Source: Oasisia sp. SBJ-2009
Taxonomy: Eukaryota > Annelida > Polychaeta > Sabellida > Siboglinidae
DNA length: 64,000 bases
Direction: 5' to 3'
Assembly: GCA_964017155.1 (NCBI GenBank)
Contig: OZ024855.1
Location: forward strand, 56,282,435 to 56,346,434
The notes under the pieces were generated by a model that was given only the letters and a program-made list of their open reading frames with translations, had not been told where the DNA came from and made no database searches. How positions within the stretch are numbered: the first letter of the stretch is position 1; every line of letters begins with the position of its first letter. The translations under genes were made by a program, and so were the position numbers. Below, piece after piece: positions 24,336-37,500 of the stretch.

Positions 24336-24960
24336 GTTTTCATGAGGAACCGGAAGTCATATGATCGGTAGTGGCCGAGCCCAGGTCATGTGCTAAATTC
24401 TTGTTTATGTTCATTAAGAAAACACATATTGTTAATGTAGCCACGAATTGATTTACATAGATATTAAATATTCAACTACTAGAAAGATATCATGCATTCG
24501 CTAATAACTAAATATTACATTTCCGAACGGATGTCGCGTGACTGTTCTTGATGAGCCAATTCAAACAGTTGAAGTAATTTTCGTGTACTTGAGTTTCAAC
24601 CTATTCTTTGTATGTTTTTGTGCTCGTGTGATTGTACAAGAATAATTGGTTACTGGACTTTTACCAATGCCTACAAGTGACATTAATGCATTTGTCGAGT
24701 GCATCATATCACTAACGGTTTAAAATTAAGTAAGTGTCTTGATTGAATTAATCCATAAAAGCAACTAAGCAACTAGATCGTAATTCATGCATATGCATCT
24801 AGCGCAAACCTAAAGGTGAAAAATAACAAGTAAGACAATCTGTAAAATATATTATAAATTAGTTGATGTAAGTCAATTAACAATTAACGGAGCTGATTTA
24901 TTTAATACAACACGGTTTGACTGAAACAGTGTCGCATATACCTCTTTGGTGTATGTCAAC
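24336..24960. promoter_or_regulatory. Putative divergent promoter region
   Basis: It lies between the RagC start (-) and an exon-like + sequence. ACCGGAAGT at 24,349-24,357 is a classical ETS site, common in housekeeping promoters. No TATA box was assigned. Confidence 0.4.
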
Positions 24961-25018
24961 ATGGCGCTTCATGGGAAGTGCTGGTGTCTTCGTTGACTCG
25001 TTGGGGATGTTTTAAGGT
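24930..25018 (+). other. Possible non-coding first exon, + strand
   Basis: CAACATGGCGCTTC (YY1-like) is followed by a 12-codon frame with stop and then a donor-like TTTTAAG|GTAAAT. It may be a 5'UTR exon of the downstream EXTL3 gene, 14 kb away; there is no direct proof. Confidence 0.3.
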
Positions 25019-26991
25019 AAATTATCTTGTTTTCTGACAACACACATGCTTGGATTTATATTATATGTTGAATGTTTTTCGTATTTGGCAAAAAAATCAC
25101 TGGTTCAAGACAGGTGGCGGCACTAGACTACACGGTTATAAAACTTTCGGCTGCCACCCGACTTTCTTGTCTCGTAGTGGTACGGTTGACCGCAGCAGTC
25201 AACACAACTGTCACAACAAATTACACATGTCTAAGCTGTGACTTTGCAGCTCATTTTTCTGCGTCCCATGCTAAGTCCGAGTATGTCTCCTGGATATATA
25301 TGACAACGCTGACCATATTTATTACAATTCAAAACTGCATGAGACAGATACATGTGTCATTCACTCATTGTGTGGCACTGACCCACTCAGGCCACTGGCA
25401 CTATACTGTGCCTGTCATTCGATTTGAAGATTTTAGGGGATCCCAATTTGTGCACGGTTGATAGGTGTGCTTGCGTAAAACACTTCTCAATTTAGATAAC
25501 CATGTCATACTACTAAGTAATACATTGCTGTTGTGATGATGCATTGCTTAATATCAATAATCAATAACGATCACTGTTGTGAAACTTTGGCACTAAAACT
25601 GCCATTGTGTTTACATTGTTTGTTTGTCGAGGATTGCTGACAACAATAGCTATACATTGCATTTATGATGCCATGCAGAAAGAAGGACAGGAAAACAAAA
25701 TCGTCAAGATGAAGAAACTATTGAAGGGTACATAGGTCTAAATATACAAAGAATTAACCATTGCCCATTTTACAAAACTTCAAATCTGTTTTTGGAATTT
25801 CAGTAGGACTAAGCCCATCATACTGGGAACTTTACTGAGTTGAGCTGCCTACAGTGAAAAAATACAAAAACCAAACACGTTTATGAATTAGAATTGCAAA
25901 TTGATTATGTCGAAAAGTAATGAATTGGACCGGATCTAAAATACCAATCATACACACATGCTGATAATCATGACCATCTTGGCATGCCATACAGTAGATA
26001 CTAAGAAGTGCCAATCATAACTCTTGTACTCAAATAACTCCACTGCCATACAATGTCTTCTATTGCACCAAAGCAAAATTGAAAATTATTTCAATGGATA
26101 TGAAACTGAAATGTTTAATCTCTTAAGCCGTGAGTTTCTGAGGACAACACTATGTCTAGACTGGTTCACATAATGAATCGTATTGTAAACAGTTTTCCTC
26201 ATAATTATATAAAAGTGTATATTATCTGAACCCGAAAGATAATTAAATCATTGTTGTATGTCATACATACACTTATGAATGGGACAGCTGTCCCAGATTT
26301 GATGGTGTCAAAATAAAATTGTATTTTTACCAATGAATGACCACCAAACAAGCTGAACTGACCAAAACGGGTAAACTTTCACTTATCCATGCAGGTGACC
26401 AAGAAAAATCCTCTGTGGCATACTGTTCCAATAAAAATCATAATTTCGCTAATATTGGTCATAAAAATATGAATGATGCATCATTTTAATGCTAATATGT
26501 TGCTTTATTATAATACAATTATAATATATGTAGAACAAATGAAAATCATGCGGATATTTGTATTTGAAATTGAACTAAAAAAACCACCCATTTCATCCTG
26601 CTAACAGAAAATTATCGTGTGGATGAATATACTTCATCATTTAGACAAATGTATATTCATATATTAGCTGCGAAATAAAACAAAAATGAAACAAATCTGT
26701 TGAGAACTATGATATTTATGATTTTTTCCGACATAAAAATACGTTGATTCAACGTGGCCGATTGCGGTCGCGCTCATTACCGTTACCACGCGCTCGGCCG
26801 GAGAAATGTTGCGCTGCTAATTTGGTGACTTTTCACCCCAAATAACGCCTCCAAAGTCAATCTAACTACATGAACTATTAATATAATAACCTTGTTTATG
26901 AATACTATCAAGCATTTTGTCAAAATATCAATGCAGAAACTTGAGATAATGCAAAGGAAAGTCGCGAAGCGGATAAACAGTTGTTTACCGC

Positions 26992-27003
26992 GCCGCCATT
27001 TTG
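26992..27003 (-). promoter_or_regulatory. YY1-type motif
   Basis: GCCGCCATTTTG is the YY1 consensus core, here within a locally CpG-rich patch in otherwise AT-rich sequence; on - it would also read CAAAATGGCGGC. A promoter is possible but unproven. Confidence 0.35.
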
Positions 27004-27956
27004 TCTTCCACTTTGGCTTCGCGAAGACGATGATGCTACATTTGAAATCACAGTTCTGATTGGCTGAATGGACCGAACCCACCTGGTTTATTTTTGGTAG
27101 ATTGGCCACTCACAGAGCTTTCTATTGATACCGAATGTGTGGGGGTGTCGACTTTATGAATAGATGCGTAAATTAATTCATCTGGACATAGTAAAATCTC
27201 CCAAATATGGGCAGCAACTGTATCACATGCTTTTTACACTCGACTGCGAAGAATCTGCACTGAATCTACGCAAGGAAAAATATACACGATCTAGAAAAAT
27301 CTGTCAGCTATCCAATGATACCAAATTTTCGCGTGTCAGTTTAGTGTGATGGAAATGAAAATTGTTACAACAGAGGCAGGTGCATTTAGGAAGATTTTCG
27401 GCCCTGGTCACCTGCAGGGTTAAGCAAAACGAGAGACAAAATAACATAAGCCACTGAAAGTTGTATTTTAGCTCATTGTGACAAATTTAATAAAAGTTAC
27501 AAAACTTTACACCTCAACAAAGATTTACCAAATTGTAAAATGAAGTTAAAATGTTCAGGATAAGCTGGCTTTTATGCATATTTTGACACATAAGATCAAC
27601 CAATTTTATAAGATGGTGTGATAGAAAGTTGCCAGAAAATTGGTTCTTTTTGCACGGATTGACTCTGCATTGTTGAACTGATGGTGATCATTGAAGCTTG
27701 ACAACAATCAGAACCAGAAACACCAAACGACACTGCAGACCTTCAGGATGTCAGGCTTCATCAGCTGTGACAGTTGGCATGTTTACTCTTACACTAGTTG
27801 TCAACTGATCCAAGACAGTCATACCTGTGACCAACATCTTGAAAAGGCCATAGACACCACTCACACCAGTGTGTGAACAGTCGTATGTAAACCTCCTACT
27901 ACTACAAGACTGCCCATGTTGCGTGCCTGCCAGGATGGATGTTAAAAACACCAACT

Positions 27957-29340
27957 GTGACAGCAGCAGTGGTGCCAAAGATAGCAGCAGTGGTGCCAAA
28001 GATAGCATCAGTGGTGTCACCGATAGCAGTAGTGGTGCCAAAGATAGCATCAGTGGTGTCACCGATAGCAGTAGTGGTGCCAAAGATAGCATCAGTGGTG
28101 TCACCGATAGCAGCAGTGGTGCCAACAATAGCAGCAGTGGTGCCAAAGACAGCAGCAGTGGTGCCAACAATAGCAGTAGTGGTGCCAACAATAGCAGTAG
28201 TGGTGCCAAGTATAGCAGCAGTGGTGCCAAATATAGCAGCAGTGGTGCCAAAGACAGCAGCAGTGGTGCCAAATATAGCAGCAGTGGTGCCAAAGATAGC
28301 AGCAGTGGTGCCAAAGATAGCAGCAGTGGTGCCAAAGACAGCAGCAGTGGTGTCAACAATAGCAGCAGTGGTGTCAACGATAGCAGCAGTGGTGCCAAAG
28401 ATAGCAGCAGTGGTGTCAACAATAGCAGCAGTGGTGCCAAATATAGCAGCAGTGGTGTCAACAATAGCAGCAGTGGTGCCAAAGATAGCAGCAGTGGTGT
28501 CAACAATAGCAGCAGTGGTGCCAAAGATAGCAGCAGTGGTGCCAAAGATAGCAGCAGTGGTGCCAAATATAGCAGCAGTGGTACCAAATATAGCAGCAGT
28601 GGTGTCACCGATAGCAGTAGTGGTGCCAACAATAGCAGTAGTGGTGCCAAATATAGCAGCAGTGGTGCCAAATATAGCAGCAGTGGTGCCAAAGATAGCA
28701 GCAGTGGTGCCAAAGACAGCAGCAGTGGTGCCAAAGACAGCAGCAGTGGTGCCAAATATAGCAGCAGTGGTGTCAAAGATAGCAGTAGTGGTGCCAACAA
28801 TAGCAGTAGTGGTGCCAAATATAGCAGCAGTGGTGTCAACAATAGCAGCAGTGGTGCCAAATATAGCAGCAGTGGTGTCAACAATAGCAGCAGTGGTGCC
28901 AAATATAGCAGCAGTGGTGTCAACAATAGCAACAGTGGTGCCAAACATAGCAGCAGTGGTGTCAACAATAGCAGCAGTGGTGCCAAATATAGCAGCAGTG
29001 GTGTCAACAATAGCAGCAGTGGTGCCAAAGATAGCAGCAGTGGTGTCAACAATAGCAGCAGTGGTGCCAAAGATAGCAGCAGTGGTGTCAACAATAGCAG
29101 CAGTGGTGCCAAATATAGCAGCAGTGGTGTCAACAATAGCAGCAGTGGTGCCAAAGATAGCAGCAGTTGTGTCAACAATAGCAGCAGTGGTGCCAAATAT
29201 AGCAGCAGTGGTGCCAAAGATAGCAGCAGTGGTGTCAACAATAGCAGCAGTGGTGCCAAATATAGCAGCAGTGTTGTCAATGTTAGCAGCAGTGGTGCCA
29301 ATAACAGCTGTGGTGCCAAAAATAGCAGCGGTAGTACCAA
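27957..29340. repeat. 21-bp minisatellite, about 66 units
   Basis: The unit AGCAGCAGTGGTGCCAAAGA plus T repeats with single-base variants. Between about 28,790 and 29,270 it becomes a 42-bp higher-order dimer, alternating GCCAAATAT- and GTCAACAAT-type units. Because 21 is a multiple of 3 and the unit lacks stops, frames on both strands stay open for almost 1.5 kb (heptapeptide DSSSGAK on one). No gene call is made. Confidence 0.95.
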
Positions 29341-29704
29341 CGATAGTGCTCAGCAATGATGCAAGTCACTGCCAGCAAAGGTAAAATTGGCACCAGTGTC
29401 AGCACTAGTGACATGGCACTAGCACAAGTGACAGCAGTGACCAGCCATGGCATGCCGTGTCAGCAGTGCCACAAACAGTGACACCTGCGATGGCAGTAGA
29501 CAGTGTGCCCCACTCATGTGACTGTGGACGTGGCCACCAGACTGTCTACACAGCCACACATTCTCTGGGCCAGTCTCTTGAACAGCCCCAACTTGTATGA
29601 CAGCAGACATTGACCCGAAATATTATGGATTTGTTTTGTACCAACATTGACAACCAATGAAAAGTACATATCGTGGGTATTAGGAAATCTAACACTGATT
29701 AATT

Positions 29705-29780
29705 GTCTATATATATATATATATATATTTATATATCTATATATATTTATATATCTATATATATTTATATATCTACAGTA

Positions 29781-29838
<58 letters not shown>

Positions 29839-29845
29839 CATACAG
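29705..29845. repeat. (AT)n-rich microsatellite
   Basis: TA runs interspersed with TATTTATATATCTATA units. Confidence 0.9.
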
Positions 29846-30289
29846 GCAGTTAATGTTATATTTCCTAATACCCATGAATCTCCATGATACATACTTTTTT
29901 TTATACATATAATTGTATTTTATATAAAGTTATTATGTGTGACTGTTAGCAACTTTAATGATGCCAGAAGTTACACTTGGCATGTTGCTATGGAAACTAG
30001 CAGTGGCACTGTTTGGGTGCACCTGCTGTGGACCATTATCACGCACATGATAATGGTCCACAGTGAATGGACCAAAACGTTGCAAGTTTGAAACAACAAT
30101 ACTCCTAAGTAACTGTAAATTATTTCAGTCTATTTAACTCTTGGGGCTATGAACAATAGATTTTGCATCTTACAAATAATACTTCTTGTTGATAAGTGGA
30201 GAAAAGGGACCAGTTGCAGATTAGAAGTTCTGTTGTGCACAGGCATAGTTAGTTACAGTTGCTAGTTTGCTATATGTGGGTGGACCGTG

Positions 30290-30430
30290 GATGTATAGGG
30301 AGGGAGAGATCAAGGAGGGAGGGAGAGATCAAAGAACTCACTGGGAGCAGAGAAAGAGTGAGAGGGAGCAGGAGAGAGGGAGGGACAGAGCGGGCAGCTT
30401 GAGGGGAGGAAGGGAGAGAGATGGGTGCGG
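30290..30430 (+). repeat. Purine-rich GGGAGA tract
   Basis: Almost pure A/G sequence with GAGGGAGGGAGAGATCAA-type units. Confidence 0.75.
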
Positions 30431-31217
30431 AAAACGATAGTGACGATACAAAGGGAAATTAAAAAAATATACACTTGTGACAATCCAGTTTTGATGCCAG
30501 CCACATTGATCAGTGTTTCATGGAGAAAAAGAAAGCAACACCAAGACAAACACTAACACCAGCAGTGTGGCTGAAGCAGACAGCAGCAGTGATTTGCCAG
30601 TGAAGCAGACAGACAGTTGCTGTCCCTGCCTTGCGAGCGCGCCAGAAGGAAGCACATTAGCAGCCCAAGTTTGGCTTCTTGTATTTCAATCTCACAACCA
30701 CACTATTCCCAGGAGCGGTAGTCTAGCAACTCAGTTCTTTTATGCCAATTAATGCCATAACAAGACCTTCCCGAGACAGGCAGGTCACAGATCCTTCTCT
30801 GGTTCTTATCCGAAAGACGAAACCAGTGATTTGTTCCACAGATTCTGACCCCGGGTCAACCCCAGGGTCCTGGCTGTGGTGTTTCTATCACATGGACGCC
30901 AGGGGGAGGTTGTGTGGTAATCGGTGGTGAGGATGTGTGTACAACACATTGCAACAGGCAGCTGTTGTAGGGGCTTAAGTTGATGGCTCTGTGGCGGCAG
31001 TCTCAGCTACTGGTAAATATCACAAGGTGAAAGGTGTAATTGTGCTGGGATAAACTTCTCAGTACAACGATATAGCTGTGTTCTGTGCACGTATATTATG
31101 AATGTAGCATCTTAGCACTGGCAGTAAGTTGCTGTGGTTATTGTTACCCAAGGGTGGTTTCGGAAGTCTAATGAACTCGTAACTGTTTGTGTTATCATAA
31201 GGGTATTTATATGAACA

Positions 31218-31488
31218 GCAGGGCTGTATGCACGGTCATTTTTTGCCAGTCTCACTTATTTTTGGTGGACACATGCCGGATGTTAACTCATATGCATATA
31301 AGCCAGTTGAGATGTGTTTCATGGCCTGAAATAAACTACAAACACATATGACACTCATTTAGACCCATTTTCAATGCATATCTATGATTTTACAAGACTG
31401 CTCCATTGTTTTGCCCATCCACTGATATCTCTACCCATCCACATCAAATGATGGGTGGATGGGTCCCTGAATAAAGCTGTGGTTAACA
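31218..31488 (+). mobile_element. MITE-like element, copy 1 of 3
   Basis: Similar along its length to 37,228-37,500 and 43,262-43,540. Its ends (GGCTGTATGCACGG and, complemented, CAGCTTTATTCAGG) form imperfect inverted repeats. No coding capacity. Confidence 0.7.
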
Positions 31489-33639
31489 GTCAATATTGTG
31501 ATATATAATTTTATTTCAATGCGTAAGTTATGAGTAATGATTGTAAATACAGTCCATTTAACTGAAAAATCTCAATCGTGTAGAGATGATTTCTGTGAGG
31601 AGCTGTTAACAAAACAGTTTGTTTAACCAACACCGTGTGTTCCGTGTTTCTTAATGATGATGTGAACCAGAATAAATATGTTGATGACATTATTATAAAT
31701 AGCACTTGCCAAATTACATTGAATAAACCATGGCATGACCTTTTTGTGATTTCAGTGTTTTCTCCATGAAATGTTCAAAAGAATATTATTTATTATGGAT
31801 TAAAGGCTGGTCAGGATATCTACAAGTTCCAGTCATTTAAGTTGTTCTTTGATACTAGGCATGCACAGTTAATTCTTGTTTATTCAGCACAGCACCAAAT
31901 GGGAGAAGTAGAGTACACTGTAATTAATTAAGTGCAGTACCTCAATAATTAATTCAGCAAGAGCTATATTTTGTCACCACTGTCTTAAGAGGGTGATTCA
32001 GAAAAGAGACCCATTAAAAGCCAACATGTTTGTTTATGTCAGGTGATTTCTGCCAGTTGGCAAGCTGTGTAAATAAGTGTGTGTGTTTGGTGTAAGCAGC
32101 AATGCCACCTGTCTGGCTGGCCTCACCACTCCCAGGCCTTCCCCTTGTAGACATATTCATTAGGAATGATTGGGTTGTGATGGACTGCCCCCTGCAAAGG
32201 GGATTCAGTGTCCCTGGGGTGGTTGCACTAGACAGGCCATGTAACTTGTCTTGAGGTTTGTCAAGATTAATTAAGAGCAGCTGTGTGTGTGTGTGTAGTG
32301 TGTGTACATGTGCTGTAACAAGAGGGTCTGGATACCTTTCTTGGGTGTAGTTTGGGATAACAAGAAACCGATAACCAGAGAACAGGCGGGGCACAAGATT
32401 TAAACAAGACACATAAAAAGTATTGTAATAAAAAATTAAACGTCTAGATATGCATTTGTAATTTTCTTTTTGAAAAAGCTTGTTCCCAGGAGTATACCAT
32501 TCTCTCATTGCTCTTTTCACTGCAAAAATGTTGTGCAATTTTGACATTGGTTTATACTAACTATAAATCATGTTACAATATCTGTTCTAATCTAGAGCAT
32601 CATTTATGTTGCTGTCAGTGTAAGTTTTTATCTATAAATATAACATTCACTGTCAATACTAACTATATTACACACAACACTTTTTACTGCATGCTTCCAG
32701 TACACAGTAAGTACACAGTAGCCCATAAAACATTGGCCCAGGTGTGGAGACCCCCCTGGCAGGCCCAGCTCACTGCTATCAGTAACCACACTCCAGGAAT
32801 CTACTCTCAGTGTTGAGTTCTGATAGTGGCTGAGAACAGATGGCTGGGGGTGGGTGGCCAGACTGCCCTGTGGTCCAGTGGTGGGCTGGGACAGTTGTAG
32901 TAGTGTCTGCTGCAGATTAGCTGGTCAAGTCAGTGCTAGTTAAGCATTAGTGCCAGTGGCAGGTCTGCCTGTGGCCTGTGGGTGTGTGGTCACTCTGGGG
33001 TTTGTTTGGACAGGTGAGTGCAGGTTTTATTGTGTTTTTCATTTTTGTCAGGTCCTGATGATGGCTTGGGATTGAGGTGTTTGGTTGTGGTGTCATTACT
33101 GATTAGGTGTAACATGTCTCTGCATGTGTATTGTGTACAACTGTTTATTAGCATAATGACAAGCGTAATATGTGGCTCTGAAATGTGACATATATTTGAG
33201 TTGAATCATTCAGGGTGGTACATGACATAGGCTATATAGCTAGTCGCAGCACTGATTGGATAACATAGGCCACCGAGGGGAAACATACAGTGCTATTGTA
33301 TTGTTTCATTGAATTTGTATGCACAAATGCAATTTCAGTTCACAAAAAGGGTAACCAGGTCTTATAGTGTAAAACATTGTTGGATTTATAATAATATGAC
33401 AAATGTCAGATATTGATCATGTTCCTCTGTAAAAATTAATAACAAGTTGATGTCTCTATCACATACATCTAGGGGAAGAGTGCGTGGTTTGAATTCAAAG
33501 ACTGTATTCTGGGACCACAGGGAAGTTCCGTTTAATTATCATAGATCGAGCTATCAAATAGCATATCTGGTATTGAGGGTTGACTAAAGCTTGGACACTT
33601 GCTACACGGAGGACTAGAAATGGCTGCCTGGAATATGAC

Positions 33640-33705
33640 TGGTCTGTGAATGATCTGTGAATGATCTATGTATGATCTGTGAATGATCTATGAATGATCT
33701 GTGAA
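33640..33705 (+). repeat. 11-bp tandem repeat
   Basis: About six units of GAATGATCTGT with TAT variants. Confidence 0.8.
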
Positions 33706-36700
33706 TGGTGGACACACAACCTCAGTAGATGTGTACACACTGCACATTGCCAAGTGCACACGTCTGTGTGCACATATATGATACACACACACATGTATAA
33801 TTGCAATTGCATATCCACACACACACAGCTCTATTCAGTGTTCGCCAGTAATTCAAAAAACTAGTCCATTGTGATGAATTGAGACAATGGCTTTAGCTTT
33901 TAGCCACAGACTTATGACAGGGACCGTGTCAAGAAGTGATCACTTCCAAGGAGGCTGTGTCTACATTAGCACTTAGAGGTTCACCCAGGAGTGTGTCAGT
34001 GTAGCTATCAAACAAAACATTAGTGGGGTCAGTCTGTCATGGTAGACACTGGTCGACAGTTGACAGGTAGGCTGACCATTTAAGAATGTTCAACATTATA
34101 GGAAATGTGCCTGCCATGAGATTATATACTACAGGGTGTTGAAAAACATGATCAAAGTTAAGAAGAATCTGTTTAACACATGAATGAAGACAGCAGATGG
34201 AATGGCTCCTGTGGGTAATGCTGTTACTTATCTTTTCTGTCAGTTTACCTGTTTTCCTGTGGGGCGGCAGCCGGCAGTTGGTGTCAGTGACTGTCATCAG
34301 ACAGCTAGTGCGAGAGGGTAACAACTCACAAGAGTATCTATGATCACCAAAGCACCACCAAAGGCATGGGTGGGGGGGGGACCAGTGAATGGTAGATCTC
34401 ATTCTATGTAGAATCACTGCAGTGTCTCTTCCAGATAGTAAAAAACATTAGTAACTGAACCACTGAACCATGGCACCAATATCCTCTGAGTCCAAGTTCA
34501 GTGGCGCAACAAAACTTTATGATGTGCTAGCAATAAAATGTAAACTAACTGTGGAATAAATAACTAATGTTACAGTCACAAATATTTGTTGAAGACATTG
34601 TAAAAAAGTAATAATGAATGTTTGCCTCCCAAAACATGTTGAATGATCGAATAAGCACATATACTTGTGAAAGTTTGTATTGTCTGACTGATAATTATAA
34701 CTTCGGAAGTGTAGAAAATTGTCTACTGTTTCAGAAGATGTATATTTTGTTTATTGACATATGCACAAAAAGACTCAAAAACCACCCTTGTGCAAGTCTT
34801 GGAAAATAACATGACATTTTCTGTCAGTCAGTGCAATTACTGCAAATGCCAAAGTGACTTTTATGTGCCATGTGGTGCATAGCAATGGTATGTCACTGTC
34901 AGTGTCAGGTGGTTACTCATAACTGTTGGTGCCTGGGATGTTACACTTGGTCAGGGCTGTCAGCAATGTTCAGATATTTTTACTGCTAATGCAGTGCCCC
35001 ATGTCCATGCTATTGTTTTTCTTCAGATTACAGTTACTGAGTCCAATATAGATATTAGGTAATGCATGAGCTGTCTGTGTGGATATTTCCTTCCCTGGTG
35101 TAAGGTGTAGACAATAGACAGATGGGACAGTACATTGGTCTGTACATTTTATTTTTTATTGTGGTATCTTGGTGCTCATAAACTGATCTACTTTCATTGC
35201 TGTGAGAAGTCAGATATTGGTGCAGTAGGACCAGTGGCATGGTTCACGTGCATGTTACCGTGCTTAGATTTAGAGCAGTTAGGCCAGACGTAGTGTTTTC
35301 AGTCTTGCATATATAATGCAATTTAGATTTTTACTGAATGTTAAACATTGAACCGTTTTCCAGTAATACACATTCTGCAATCAATTCTTGGCGTGTGTGC
35401 ATACTTCTTAATTAAACATTTATGTTCAACATCCAGCAACTTCAAATTGTTGATGATGCAAATGGACATGGATCCACATTTTGGAAAATGCAAATGGAAT
35501 TTGATGAATACTCACAGTACAGATTTAGACAGACAGACATTGGACTGGTATGTTGGGAGATGGCGGCTGCACAGACACCCTCAAGCGCCAAGTACTTTCC
35601 TTTCAACACGTCTGTGGAAGACAGACAAAGAAGCTGCGGTTTCCCTACATGTGGGCAACTGGGCATCCACCAAACCTTCCTTTGTTTCTAACTTTAAACC
35701 ACCATCAATCTCACTTTCTGCGCTGTCGAAACTCTCCCCACACGTGGCACCTGAATGCGCAACTCAACAGTTGTTCTGGCTGGTGGTAACAACATGTAGC
35801 TGTGGTGTATACAATGTCCTTCCTGTAGTGGGGGAGGTCCACACGTGTAAGAACTTGTTGAAACATCTCTTGAGACTCAAGCGTGAAGAAACTTGTGCAA
35901 ACGTTGGCAAAGTTTCAGGTTCGTAATTTTTTGTTTTTGCTCTGCAATGAAATGTCAGGTGATGGCTTGGTTTAAATAATATATATGCAACGGGCTGTGA
36001 TGACTGGATGTGTTCAAATGCCACTAATGATTAAGTTCTCAACTGTCCAAACACAACAACAATATTATTTTATTACTGTGTAAACTACGTATTTGAGCAC
36101 AAAACAGTAGGTGTCAGAAGATATATAATAATTGTTTCTTGTGTGAATTGTTTGGTCTCCAGAAACATACAGTGTCCAAATAGATAATTGTCTTTCTATT
36201 TAGTAACTGGATTTTGTATCCAGAAATGTGGCAGAATTGTGGGCGTGTTTTTATGGTTACCCCTAAATGTATCTTCAAATTATAGCCACACCAAGGACTT
36301 TCATGTTGTGATTCACAAAATTTATATTAATGGAATCTCTCCTGCTGCTGTAGGAATCTTTTCCAACTACTGGGATGCTGGGAGGCAAGCTGAAAAGAAG
36401 GAATCAATATTGATGATGTTAACGCTGTGTGAGATTTGTGTTCTGTTGCATTCTTATGTGCTGAGGGGCACTGCTGATTAAATAAGTCTCAATAGTAACC
36501 CCTCCCTTGGCACGTCACACTGTGAAACTTTGAAATCTTGCTGCATTTTTCAAGAGTCGGCTTTCTTAGGTTTGATTTCTGAAGTAGTTCTATTTTTGTA
36601 TGTGTGGAGATGTATGCATGCGTGCGTGCTGAGTGATGTCACAGAGATGTGTGTCAATAGGTGTGTGTGTATCATCCAGGTTATTGAAAAACAATTTGAT

Positions 36701-37227
36701 ATGTGTAACAATCAAAATAGACACATTTTGGTAACATTTTATATAATTGACACACCTATCACATTAGTCTATACTGATTTGATTCATGGTGCAAACTCAT
36801 TTCAGAAAGCAGTTAACAGTTCACTAGCATTTTGAGTTGTAGGCTTGTAATATGCAAGAAAAGTCTCATTTTTGAATGGCGGGTCACGTATATTTTTGAT
36901 GCAGTGGGATGTTTTGCTTCACGGTGAATGCTTGCATTGTAGTGCATGATAAAAGAACAAGTTTGCAGGTGTAGTGTGTGTGCTAGGGTTATCTGTCAAC
37001 ATGCATATGCCATGTAAGAGAAGTAGTGTCACCAGATACTACTTCAGTCATGTGATGTGTCACCTCCATTGACTAGTGACTGTCACTTGGTCTTTTCTTC
37101 AAATTGAACACATCCTGATGACTTGGACACACTGTAACATTTAAGTCATGTTCACAGAGAGTTGTTCCACCATAGGTAATCCGGAATAAGTAACTTATGT
37201 CGGGAAACCGCCAGTGCAAAAACATTT

Positions 37228-37500
37228 AGTCCAGGGCTTAGCCTTTATGCAGAATAATGTTTTGTCAATCACACATTTTGGGCGGACATGTGGATGTTTA
37301 CTCATACGTACAAGCAAGTAGAGATGTGTTTCATGACCTGAGGTAAACAACAAACACACGTGTAGCACCCATTTTCAAGGCATATCTATGATTTTTGAAG
37401 ATCCTTAATTTTTCACCCGTTCAATGATATTTCTACCTGTCCACATCGGGTTATACCAGTCCCAATGACAGGTGGCCAGCTCTGCATACAGCTACGATTT
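37228..37500 (+). mobile_element. MITE-like element, copy 2 of 3
   Basis: Same orientation as the other copies. Ends GCTTTATGCAGAAT and, complemented, GCTGTATGCAGAGC are imperfect inverted repeats. Confidence 0.7.

Noticed and set aside
26790..27000. Minus-strand first exon ATGGCGGCGCG|GTAAAC
   Set aside because: It coincides with a YY1 motif and no downstream exon was recognised; kept only as a motif.
27751..29384. Four open frames of 480-530 codons on both strands
   Set aside because: All are products of the 21-bp minisatellite; none has non-repeat similarity.
35348..35926. 192-codon + frame
   Set aside because: No recognised domain, overlapping frames of similar quality, no splice or conservation signal.
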